Source of the DNA: Notospermus geniculatus
Taxonomy: Eukaryota > Nemertea > Pilidiophora > Heteronemertea > Lineidae
Length of the DNA stretch: 64,000 bases
Assembly: GCA_002633025.1 (NCBI GenBank)
Contig: NMRB01000037.1
Location: 762,344-826,343, forward strand
Direction of reading: 5' to 3'
Position numbers and translations under genes: made by a program. Under the pieces are notes generated by a model, which made no database searches, was not told where the DNA came from, and saw nothing but the letters and a program-made list of their open reading frames with translations. How positions within the stretch are numbered: the stretch's first letter is position 1; each line of letters opens with the position of its first letter. Shown here piece after piece: positions 1 through 9,578 of the stretch.

Positions 1-192
1 NNNNNNNNNNNNNNNNNNNNNNNNNNNNNNNNNNNNNNNNNNNNNNNNNNNNNNNNNNNNNNNNNNNNNNNNNNNNNNNNNNNNNNNNNNNNNNNNNNNN
101 NNNNNNNNNNNNNNNNNNNNNNNNNNNNNNNNNNNNNNNNNNNNNNNNNNNNNNNNNNNNNNNNNNNNNNNNNNNNNNNNNNNNNNNNNNNN
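1..192. other. Assembly gap
   Basis: Run of N at the window edge. Nothing can be said about its content. Confidence 1.
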
Positions 193-808
193 AGATTGCT
201 TGAAATCGTCAGTGCTGGATATGCTGTGTTAGGAACGCTACGAAAAGATATTCTTCCGCATTTCTGCAACAAAGTGCCTTTTTATCTCAACTTTTTTGTA
301 AATTCTTCTGGATATCATGAAAAAGGAACTTCTGTGGATTACAAATCAGGTAACGGTTTTTAATTTGGGCTTATAACAACTTCTTGAGAGACGATTGACT
401 TGGGCGAGTTCAAGTTTGGCAGCGGTTAGTGTCAACACTTCCTCGCTTCGCTCGGTCATAGGGGCGAGCTTGTGGGAGCAAATATAATACGATTGACGTG
501 CCACTGTGGTTTTCAGCCAGAAATATGGCTTTTACTATCAAATAAAGATAATCAGTGGTAGTAGACATTATCCAGCCTAGGTTTGAGGCCGCAGTTGCAT
601 TTGGATCGATGCGTCGTCTGCTACCACCAGCTCGCAGCAGACTACAAGCTTCGCTGGCAAAGCCCAGCGAAGCTAATAAGGGGAACACTGACACACGGAA
701 ACACTGGCAGATGTCACACCGGAAGTTTTTGAAAAGAAAGTATCTCCAATCCTGGAAAAGACATTGTAGGCTCTATTCCTTATTTTTCTGAATATTAACT
801 TTGGTATT
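193..808. other. Unassigned non-coding stretch
   Basis: Open frames on both strands around 410-790 overlap each other, lack any recognisable domain and have no splice or promoter context, so I do not call them genes. No repeat family seen elsewhere in the window matches it. Confidence 0.4.
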
Positions 809-1511
809 TTAACCCTTTCGCTGCCGATTGATTTTTCAGAAATTAGCCACTGAAATCTAATTATTTGTTACTATAAAGCATGCACTGTTAGCCTGAAGAA
901 GATAGGAATACCTTGTAGGGAATGGTCTAAGCTTTATCCTCTGGTGACTTTTTTCGACTAATTTGCATATATGACGTCACAAGGAGCCGCCATCTTGGAT
1001 TTTTGGTAATTTCAAAAAAATCCCCACTAAAGTGTGGCTTGCTACTTTGGCAATAAAGATATCTGAATGCAATCACCAGGCCTTGCCGTTTGACGGGCGC
1101 GATTTTGCATGCACCTCGCAAACAATAGAATTTCTATTGTTTGCGAGGTGCATGCAAAATCGCGCCCGTCAAACGGCAAGGCCTGAATCACTGTGAATAC
1201 ATCTTATACAATGATAACAATGAAAAGCAATCTCATTTACACTTGAAAAAATTATATTTTTCAAAATATTTTCTCCCAAAATTTCGCCCCGGGGGGTGCC
1301 ACCCCGCACCCCCTCAAGATACAAGCAAAATTTTACCCCAAATCCTGTACCCAGCACCTCAAAATATGTCTCAAATGATACCGCATATGCCACGCCATCT
1401 TACGGCGGCGCCTAGAACTACTATCGACGATCTATTGAGCAGCCTGAATGCTATCAACCAGGGGGACTGTTTTATGTCGCATTTATGCGACATTGGCAGC
1501 GAAAGGGTTAA
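809..1511. mobile_element. piggyBac-like MITE (TTAA-flanked), 703 bp
   Basis: Starts TTAACCCTTTCGCTGCC and ends with its reverse complement GGCAGCGAAAGGGTTAA. The terminal inverted repeat (TIR) starts CCCTTTCGCTGCC directly inside TTAA on both sides, which is the target-site signature of the piggyBac superfamily. There is no transposase frame inside, so it is non-autonomous. A 109-bp palindromic element (1077-1185) is nested within it. Confidence 0.75.
1077..1185. mobile_element. 109-bp perfect palindrome element, copy 1
   Basis: The two 54-base arms are exact reverse complements around a single central base at 1131. The ends read CAGGCCTTGCCG and CGGCAAGGCCTG. AATCAC flanks it on both sides (1071-1076 and 1186-1191), read as a 6-bp target-site duplication. 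The insertion lies within the 809-1511 MITE. A nearly identical copy is at 16195-16303. Confidence 0.8.
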
Positions 1512-1684
1512 AGGATAGAATATGTCAGGTATTATGGGGCCTAACTCAAACACAAGATTCCGCCTGGGGGAATAATGACCCATTTGATCATGTGACAGGT
1601 GCCAATTAAGATGTTCAGTCTGTCATTTAGCCAGAGGGAAAATAAGGAAGTTATATTGGACAGGTTAAATACGAATTTGATATT

Positions 1685-1835
1685 AACCCTTTTAGCCGTA
1701 TGCACCAAACGAAGATCTTGAACTCAGGTTGAGCCACAACTTTTCCATTGTCACATCATGCCCTGGTAAACCTGAACAATTGAAAAGCTGTGGCTCAACC
1801 TGAGTTCAAGATAATCTTTGTTGGTGCATACGGTC
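1685..1835. mobile_element. Foldback element, about 150 bp
   Basis: Left arm GCCGTATGCACC through TTGAGCCACA and right arm TGTGGCTCAA through GGTGCATACGG are inverted copies of about 45 bp with a few mismatches, separated by roughly 50 bp. The left end follows TTAACCC, hinting at a TTAA-type element, but a matching right TTAA is not seen. Confidence 0.6.
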
Positions 1836-1895
1836 CTTTATGAAGACATATAAAGTAAGAAACAACCAAAACAGGCTACCATGGGTTGAACAGCT

Positions 1896-2115
1896 AGGAG
1901 CCACGGTGGTCTAGTGGTTTGGGTCTCTGGCTTGCGGTCATGAGAATCCCTAGTTCGAATCCCACTGTCGGCATGTGACTCTGGGCAGGTCTCTTTGCCT
2001 CCTGTGCCCCACTCCACTCAGGTGTGTATTACACAATGGGTACGAGTCTGAAATGCTCAGATTGTAGCGGTGTGAGCAGCTCATCTGAGTTCTACTGAAA
2101 GGTTTCAGGATAGAC
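1896..2115 (+). mobile_element. tRNA-derived SINE, family 1
   Basis: The head resembles a tRNA: an A-box-like GTGGTCTAGTGGTTTGGG is followed by a B-box-like AGTTCGAATCC about 40 bases on. The body has a CTCCACTCAGGTGTGTA segment. An inverted diverged copy is at 16791-16949, and a relative with the same body plan is at 5587-5790. Confidence 0.7.
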
Positions 2116-2130
2116 TGGGGTTGCGTAAAG

Positions 2131-3021
2131 TTGGCTGACACCTCTGATTTTCACTACACAAACCAGTTCCTCTCAAGATTGCCAGCTACAAGATTTACAT
2201 GTAGTTCCAAACAAATTTTATCGGTGGCTATAGTCTTGTCTCTGCAAAATATTTTCAAAGCCGTGGGCTCTTCAAAATGGCTCAGGTATGGGAAATTGCA
2301 CCTGAAAAGTTGCCCAAGGCTAAAAGAGTTAATGTTCCCATGAAAAGTCTTCTGACTTGTCTTAACCCATACTTTAAAATCTTACCCAGCAACATTGCAA
2401 GAGCTGCCCAAAGTCAAATTTTGCATATTACCTTCAAATTATTTTCAAAGCACCCCAGGTAACCAGACTCAAATTTGATAAACGCTGAATAACATATCAC
2501 CACGGTTTCTCTAAGTGATTCACTTGTCCTAATGCATACACCCCAAGGGCTATCAAATTCCAAGTCCCCCACCAAGAGACCCTTAAGTGTTCGACATTAG
2601 ACCATTTCACTCTTGGCGTACTCTCAAAGTGCCCCCTAGTGTTTGCCAAGGGCAATATCCCCTTCACTGGACATCCATCATTCCCCGATAGCAAAACGTC
2701 AAAATAACAGGATTCATCACAATATGGTTTTATGGTTATCACACCAGGGTTTTCCCTTCCAGGTTTAATTGGCAAGATGAGGGCAAAAGGGTATGGGGCC
2801 CTTACAAGACGTTCATTGCACTCAAACAAGAATTATAGCCAAAAGGTTAAGAAGAACCTACGTGTATTATTGTATTTCTGCTGACAAGTTTTTTAGCAGG
2901 TTGCCATGCCCTACCTTGTACCTTGCTAGGTGGTACCTTGGTGCCATTTTGGCCCCCAAAATGTGCCCTGCGACCACATGCCTCTTCTCCTCGCCAAATA
3001 AATCTCAGAATTTTTTCGCGG
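2131..3021. other. Unassigned non-coding stretch
   Basis: Only short frames with no recognisable domain. No repeat family in the window matches it. Nothing functional seen. Confidence 0.4.
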
Positions 3022-3636
3022 GCAAGTGTTCAAAATTAATCCGTGAAAGCAAGTGTTTCAAAATTAAACCAAGACAAGTGTACCAAAATTAATCCACGAA
3101 TGCAACTGTACCAAAATTAATCCAAGAATGCAAGTGTACCAAAATTAATCCATGAATGCAATTAGTGTAACAAAATTAATCCAAGAAGGCAAGTGTACCA
3201 AAATTAATCCAAGAAGGCAAGTGTACCAAAATTAATCCAAGAAGGCAAGTGTACCAAAATTAATCCACGAATGCAACTGTACCAAACTTAATCCAAGAAT
3301 GCAAGTGTACCAAAATTAATCCATGAATGCAATTAGTGTACCAAAATTAATCCAAGAAGGCAAGTGTACCAAAATTAGTCCAAGAAGGCAAAGTGCATCA
3401 AACTTAATCCGAGAAGGCAAGTGCATCAAATAGATCCAACAAAGCAAGTGTATCAAAATTAATTCAAGAAAGCAAGTGTATTAGGATTAATCCAAGAAAG
3501 CAAGTGTACCAAAACTAATCCCTGAAGCATTTTGTGTAAGAAAATTAATCCAAGAAGGCAAGTGTGTCAAAATTTATCCAAGAAGGCAAGTGTGTCAAAA
3601 TTAATCCAAGAAGGTAAGTGTATGTATCAAAATTGA
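3022..3636. repeat. 28-bp minisatellite, about 22 units
   Basis: Units of about 28 bp read roughly AAGTGTACCAAAATTAATCC followed by AAGAAGGC. Some units carry AATGCAA or AATGCAATTAGTGTA variants. A three-unit block (CACGAATGC, AAGAATGC, CATGAATGC order) occurs twice, starting near 3093 and 3263, so part of the array was duplicated as a block. Units decay towards both ends. Confidence 0.9.
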
Positions 3637-3640
3637 AATG

Positions 3641-4047
3641 GCAAGCAAAACTTTCGCCATGACTACAAAAACAGAGGAATGAACTCCTGAGTTGAACACC
3701 TGCGACAGAGAAGTGTGCGACTCAAAACGGCAGTATGTTGAAGAATCCTTTGACATTACGACCTATAATGTGTTCCCATTGATTTAGCATTGACCGATCA
3801 TAGGCTGTTCAGAGATCTTGGGATAAAATGACCTGAAGGAGACAACAGATCAGTTGATTGAGGGGTTGTGTTGTTGATGGTGTGAAGGGGGGTCAAAGTA
3901 TGGTCCAAGAATGTTGGTTTAGAAAACTTCCACTTTTATGAACTAACCGGGCTGACATACTGCGACATTCGAGGACATAATCTACAACAAGAGCAGCAAC
4001 TCTTCAGGTTTTGTTGTCCTCATGTCATATGTGAGGAGTTGAGGCCC
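3641..4047. other. Unassigned non-coding stretch
   Basis: No long frame and no match to other repeats in the window. Confidence 0.4.
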
Positions 4048-4317
4048 TAAAGCTATAGGAATCCACTGCTGATTTTCTGTGTTGCGACTTGCTTTGCAAC
4101 CTGCTACCTGCGATTGAATACGATCGCAAAGAACTGATACCGTGGTCACCAACTGACTGCCAACTGAAATTGACCACATCTTCGCCATTGGTGGAAATCA
4201 CGTCTAGCGAGTCCACCATGCCGATCAAGTGTCCAGTTGCAACAGAACCCAGTTGCAAAGCAAGTCGCAAAGCAAAATCAGGTTGAAAATTACAATCATG
4301 GTGGATTCCTAGCTTTG
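4048..4317. mobile_element. Foldback family D, copy 1
   Basis: Arms start AAAGCTATAGGAATCCAC and end GTGGATTCCTAGCTTT. Further in are GTTGCGACTTGCTTTGCAAC and its inverse GTTGCAAAGCAAGTCGC. Other copies are at 35985-36225 (same orientation) and 30997-31195 (inverted, one end lost). No coding capacity, so probably a non-autonomous DNA transposon. Confidence 0.7.
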
Positions 4318-5157
4318 CAATCCATGAGTCGCACTGCATCCAGTTCCACAGTAGAAGGGGCTTTAGGCCCCTTGAAAGAATGTGCCAATAGCAAGGGGTT
4401 GAAAATGCCAATGCTATATCTTTCAACGCAGAGAAACACAAGAAGGTATCCCCTGTAAGATGAGACACGTGACTCATTTAAAGGTACCAGTATTCTATCA
4501 TATATATTTCATGCTTCTGATGAAGAGTTTTAAGATGGTGCTGCACCATGCTTCATCTAGGTGCCACGACAGTGCCTTTTTAACCCTCAAAACGCACACC
4601 TGCATGCCCCCTAAAAAAATTTTTGACAGTATACATGTAAATGGGCTGTGGATGCCTGAAAGTGGTCTTAAAAATATCATTTGCTTCATAAAAATAACTA
4701 GCGTACTCCAAAACACACCAGAAATCTCTCAAATTTCATTTGCACCAAAAAAATGCTCTTTTTGACTTAAAAGTAGCTCCCTGCCCTTCCTTTTATGTGC
4801 CCCAAGGGAGAAGCCCAGCCTTTTTGAAATCCTTGCAGAAACTCGAATATTTTCATCGATTTTGGAGCTGACCTACCATGTTTTCTTAAGTCGCACCTGA
4901 ATCAAAGAATGTTTTTCTGTTACCATGGAAACCTATAAAACAATATATCGACTCACTGCCAAGAATTAATCATACTACTTGGCGGGAGGTCTTTAGATTC
5001 TTGCCAGACAAAGTGATACAATAGCATGTTCCTGCCTCACGTTATAAGCCCTTCCAGCATCTTGTTATTGGTTGCAGTCATAAAAGTTGAAGGATACTGC
5101 AGGAATTCAACAGAGTATTCAAGTATTGTTTCAGTTTTTTTTCTCAAGTATTGTATC
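4318..5157. other. Unassigned non-coding stretch
   Basis: Frames of up to about 100 codons exist on both strands but overlap and show no recognisable domain. Nothing convincing seen. Confidence 0.4.
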
Positions 5158-5586
5158 AGATTTTTCCATCAGGGCTGAAGCCATAGCATCATTGGCTGCG
5201 GTAAGTATCGAAGAGGCCATCTCAAGCTACTCATGTTCCTCACTTGGATGGGGTCTTTTACTTGCCCTTGCAAAGGCACAAGGTACAGTACCTTGCACAA
5301 TTGACCTCCCTTCCGCGCCGCGCACCATCCGCGTACTGCATGCAGCGTCATGCACGTACCGTCCTCGTATCTTCCGAGGACGTGGCGCAGCGTCACATGG
5401 AAGGCATGCAGTGAAGACGTAACGTCATTCACCCGACGTCACGCAACAGAGACGCGTGACGTACCCATACCATACGTGATGAACTGAAGCCTACCTTCCT
5501 CGTCACGTACGGGGAAGGTACGCGGATTTAGGGAGGTCAATTGTGCCAGGTACTGTACAAGGGACCACGGCTTACTCTCCCGTGTG
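5158..5586 (-). mobile_element. SINE family 2 fragment split by a MITE
   Basis: The stretch GAGGCCATCTCAAGCTACTC through CAAAGGCACAAGGTAC matches the family-2 SINEs at 9326, 15405, 15605 and 19866. It breaks off at 5284, where a MITE has inserted, and resumes after 5557 with ACCACGGCTTACTCTCCC. Orientation is inferred from the full copy at 19866, whose B-box reads on the minus strand. Confidence 0.65.
5284..5557. mobile_element. MITE family A copy (nested)
   Basis: Begins TACAGTACCTTGCACAATTG and ends with the inverse GGTCAATTGTGCCAGGTACTGTA. The CpG-rich interior is shared with copies at 42816, 50973, 52600, 59104 and 61589. Reading the outer TA as the target duplication would fit the Tc1/mariner style. 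It is inserted in a SINE. Confidence 0.8.
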
Positions 5587-5790
5587 ACGAAGCGGCATGG
5601 TCTAGTGGTTAGCGAGACGGACTTTTGATCAGAATATCCCGGGTTCGATTCCCAGTCCTGACCAAGAAAACACACGCTCGCTTGTGACCTTGAGCAAGTC
5701 ACTTTGTCTCACTTGCTTCACCCCACCCAGGTGTAAAACGGGTACCTGGCTGGTAGTGATGGTCTATGTGAATATTAGTCCAAGAGCGCT
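5587..5790 (+). mobile_element. tRNA-derived SINE, family 1 relative
   Basis: tRNA-like head with an A-box-like GCATGGTCTAGTGGTTAGCG and a B-box GGGTTCGATTCCC. The body reads CTTGAGCAAGTCACTTTGTC and CACCCAGGTGTAAAACGGG. The head could come from several tRNAs and I cannot say which. Confidence 0.75.
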
Positions 5791-6257
5791 GAAATCGGCN
5801 CCCATTTCATTTCGCGATGCTGTTCAGTGCAGTTTACACGTGCGCGATGCATTGCGTCATTTCAAAATGGCCGCCATTTCGGCCGTCAGCACGAACTGTG
5901 ATTTGTGAAACAACTTTTTTCTGTCACGTTTTTCGGGAAATTGACTGTGATGATGGCTGTACCGCCAAGAAAGATAAGTCGATTGACGTATATTTCATCA
6001 AAATCGGCCCAGCCGTTGCGGAGCTATCGTTGATAAACCTCGCGCCAAGGGGATTTGGAATGGAGAGTAGTTCCACACGGGCTGCAGGTGGATGAAATAT
6101 TATTTTCAACATTGTCCTCATAGAGCTCCAAAATGATAACCATGATATGACACCCTTTGGATAACAGTTTTCAAGTTCCTGAATTTGGACCCTTTTTTGG
6201 GGATTGCAAAAACTGTTACCCACTGCCGGGATGCTTGTTGCTAAAGATTTGGCTAAG
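5791..6257. other. Unassigned non-coding stretch
   Basis: One ambiguous base at 5800. A 171-codon minus-strand frame (5924-6439) runs on into a SINE and shows no protein domain, so it is not called. It could be the unrecognised body of a dispersed repeat. Confidence 0.35.
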
Positions 6258-6412
6258 ATGATGTACAGCAGGAGGAAACTGGAGTTCCCGGAGAAAATCT
6301 CCACTGCCAGAGTCACCCTTTTTATCACATGAAGGGTGGGTCCAACAGGTAATCGAACCGCAACCTCAGCAGTGACAGGCACCGAAGTCTCTACTGCACC
6401 ATTCTGACAACT
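6258..6412 (-). mobile_element. SINE family 3, minus strand
   Basis: On the minus strand a tRNA-like B-box (GGTTCGATTACC) is followed by GGAACTCCAGTTTCCTCCTG. That tail is shared with copies at 16420-16545, 21598-21745, 24120-24250 (minus) and 37385-37545 (minus). Confidence 0.6.
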
Positions 6413-6827
6413 CACAATTGTCTTCGTCAACACCGACAAAGAAATTCAATAATTAAGTAATTAACAATCCGAGTAATGGAACCTGAAAAAATTTCCCACA
6501 GCGACAACGTATGAGCTCCGCAGGGGCAACGTGAATCATCTTGAAAAGAAACCACTATTTCCTTTGTTTCCATGGCAACTGTTGTCGTCAGAAAAATGTC
6601 TTCTTTCACCTCCGTTCACCTGAGAAATCTTGGCCTTTTATGAGGTGAGATTAAAACGTCTTAGCAGAAGCGGAGTGGTAACCCAAGTCGCACGCCATAA
6701 TCGCACTCTCGCCTTGTGGAATGTTCACAAGAAAAGTTCCTCAGTTTGCGTGCCTTCTAAAACTGATACTTTTCCACCGATCAAAGGTATTGAAGTTGTC
6801 ATCATTCGGCAATAATCTGGCACATCC
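6413..6827. other. Unassigned non-coding stretch
   Basis: Short frames only. No repeat match within the window. Confidence 0.4.
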
Positions 6828-6985
6828 AATTGGAGCTGTCAGCGAGTTGACCAATAGGTGTCACTACGGCCCAATTCAATGCATATAGCGGACCCAGTCA
6901 TTATTGATCGAGCAGCATCACGTAGATTTTCCTGTACATTGGTCCGCTAGAACTTTGCTGCCACCTGTTGGCAATAAGCCACGGC
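6828..6985. mobile_element. MITE family F (about 170 bp), copy 1
   Basis: Starts AATTGGAGCTGTCAG and holds CCCAATTCAATGCATA and GTCCGCTAGAACTTTGCTGC. Copies are at 18031-18203, 37592-37742 and 49013-49178. The 18031 copy has the clearest inverted ends. The right end here is lost where a G-rich repeat (GGGGGTCTGGGGCTCTCCCC) begins. Confidence 0.6.
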
Positions 6986-7133
6986 AGGGGGTCTGGGGCT
7001 CTCCCCCAGAAAATTTTGAGATCTAGAAGGCCATTGGTGCAATTTCCAAGCATCTGAGGGACAAATTACAAGGTAATTCTGTGGCACTTTGAAAAAGGGC
7101 ACCTTCACTCAAAATTTTTGATGAAAGCAGCAG

Positions 7134-7240
7134 GGTCCATATTCATAAACCGACTTAAGTCAAAGTGTGCTACTTATCTTTTGTGTTGAACAAAAGATAA
7201 GTGCCACACTTAGACTTAAGTAGTTTTATGAATATGGGCC
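7134..7240. mobile_element. Foldback element, about 107 bp
   Basis: GTCCATATTCATAAACCGAC at the left is inverted as GTAGTTTTATGAATATGGGC at the right. Inner arms CTTATCTTTTGT and ACAAAAGATAAG meet almost at the centre. A cousin with ends GGCTGGTATTCATAA is at 26857-26975. Confidence 0.65.
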
Positions 7241-7367
7241 CAGATCTCTGTCTGGCTTGGCTGAGTGCTGACCTGGGAAACCACTGCACGGCTGCATATG
7301 CATGGAGCACATCTGCAGCATGTGCTGATAATCTGTTCCGCACTGAAGCAGAGTTCATACTTTCCTA

Positions 7368-7577
7368 TACTGTAAACCGTGAAATTTTCGCGACGCTAAA
7401 TATTGGCGAATTTATCATTTTTGAAAACCGCGAAGACTATTTTCCGCGTTTACCTTCATAATTCAATGGAAAATGCATAAAGGTTTGTATTTTCACGCTG
7501 TTTAAGTTCGTGTTTCGGCTCATGACCGCAAAAATCGCGAAAATATAACGCACGCGAAAATTTCACGGTTTACAGTA
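7368..7577. mobile_element. Tc1/mariner-style MITE with TA ends
   Basis: Starts TACTGTAAACCGTGAAATTT and ends AAATTTCACGGTTTACAGTA, exact inverses. The interior is rich in CGCGAAAA. TA at each end is the likely target duplication. Fragments of the same family are at 8078-8180, 51005-51041 and perhaps 62376-62440. Confidence 0.75.
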
Positions 7578-9177
7578 TTCAACGTCACTTGGGTATCACA
7601 ACGAAGACGTCACCAATTCTCAGCGGGTTAAGCAAAGTTGGACTTTTTTCTATGTCTTCTATCAATTATCACGAATTATACGAAAGCTAACCTTAGGTTG
7701 CAGGACTGATGCCATGGAGATTAAAAGGTTTGCATGGTAACTTGATGAAATGAAGAAGTTGGAAGCTCGTAACACAATAGACCTACATTATGCCATTAAT
7801 CCCGATAAGACAAAGATGTATGGTGTTACATTCAATTTCTTCTAAAACATACGAGATTAGAATATACTGTGGTCGCGGAGTTATGCCGGATTGGGGGCGG
7901 TTCTATAGGCCTACATTATAACCCGCAGGAGTAGCCTTAAATAAATGAAAGGAATGCCCAAATACAAATCTCGGGAAGGCATGTCTTGGATTCATTCATA
8001 TTGAAAACATGAAACCAACATCGTGCCCGTGTAATATGGCAATAGCAAAATGGGCGGATATGAAGCCAATCCGGCACACTGTAAAGCAGGAAAATTTCGC
8101 GTGCAGGAAATTTTCGCGAATTTCGCGAGAGTGTATGAGTCGCGAAAATTTCCTGTCGTGAATATGAATTGTAAACATTACGGTTTGTTTATTTTGACAT
8201 AGTTGATTATAATAGTTATTTTTCCTCGGACAGGTGGCAGCACCATGTATACCAAAACATTAATGTTATCTATTTTTATATCTATCTTGATAAATATTCT
8301 TGTAACTGAAATATATTTATGATTTTACGCTCAAAAACAAACAAAAAGTTGTGAAAGGCATTAAAATTTACATCGTTTTGTAGGAGATGAAAATTTCTGC
8401 ATTTTTCGATGCTTTTTCCTTAAAATGAAGAGATAGGATGGCAATAATGGCAACGTCTTTATCTCATTATTCCTGTAGAAAAATGTACAGCTCATTTTTT
8501 TATGACGCAACGTCAACACATAAAACGACGTCAATGACGCCGCTTCGGTCGCACCGCTCGCAGCGCCGACCTGTCAGGATAAACGGCACGCATGTTCCTC
8601 ATTATAACCTGGTGTGCTGCTGGCTTAACTTAAAACAAACTTCATTGTGGGTAGGGAAGGGTTACCCCTGCATACCATTCAAGCAGACCAGCTCACCCAT
8701 TCTGGCACCTACAGGCCAGTGACACCATGGACCATTCTAAATATTGACACAACCACCAAACACAAACCCTAAAATGTCCCCCACGCATCCCTGAAATAAC
8801 TCGGGTAACTAGCTGCTGAGTCCCAGTGTTATGGACCAACGAACAATGGTCACAGTGGTTACTGATCCCCTTGAGGGGTCACAGCATCGCGGAGGCGGGG
8901 CTCCACGGAGGTGTCCTCACAGTCCATCGTTTTCATCGTATTAAGGTCGTAGTAACAGTCTATTTTGATGTAATCCCACATTATGATTATGACGGTGTTT
9001 AATTCATGGATAGCGTCCTGGTTAAACTTTCAATGAAATTACAACCCTAATTATGCTTTGAAAGGGTTTTTATGGTGCAGGAAGAGGGTACCAGGAACTA
9101 AATCTGGTGGCACACAGCAGTTAGTATGGATGAATGGGTGAATGTTGTCCAGTCCTGATCCTACACACTAATTCCTA
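7578..9177. other. Unassigned non-coding stretch with MITE fragments
   Basis: Fragments of the preceding MITE family lie at 8078-8180 (AAATTTTCGCG blocks in both orientations). The rest has no long frame, no recognised motif and no match to other repeats. Confidence 0.4.
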
Positions 9178-9282
9178 GCCCAAGCCCCTAACCCTGACAC
9201 TGACCCTCAACCCTCGTCACTGACCCCAACCCTAATCCTAAACCTAGTCCTGACCCTAACCGTCAACGCTAACCATCCTAAC
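9178..9282. repeat. Degenerate CCCTAA-like repeat
   Basis: Repeated CCCTAACC, CCCTGAC, CCCCAACC and CCTAATCC blocks resemble a decayed (CCCTAA)n interstitial telomeric tract. No run of more than two perfect units is present, so the origin is only a suggestion. Confidence 0.4.
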
Positions 9283-9325
9283 TCCGTAACCTGGGTACAC
9301 TGGTTTAGACGACATTAATACTTCG

Positions 9326-9462
9326 TGTGTTAGTATGGAGGCCATCTCAAACTATACTCATGTTCCTGGATGGGGCCTTTTACTTGCCCTTGCAAAGGAA
9401 CAAGGTACAAGGCACCACGGCTTACCGTCACATGCAATGGATGTGATGAGCCAGGGAAGAAG
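9326..9462 (-). mobile_element. SINE family 2 fragment
   Basis: GAGGCCATCTCAAACTATAC and TTTTACTTGCCCTTGCAAAG match the copies at 5158, 15405, 15605 and 19866. The tRNA-like end is missing. Confidence 0.6.
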
Positions 9463-9578
9463 AGGACACCAACAAGAGGCCCAAGGGCCTGGCGCTCAGC
9501 TGACAGTTGACTTCAGTTGTAGTTGTTGTAGGTGTAGTGAAGCATGCTGAAGGAGAGGTGGAACTGTAAACAGGAGAC

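Noticed and set aside
5924-6439. 171-codon minus-strand frame as a gene
   Set aside because: Its N-terminal part is a SINE, and the rest has no recognisable protein pattern.
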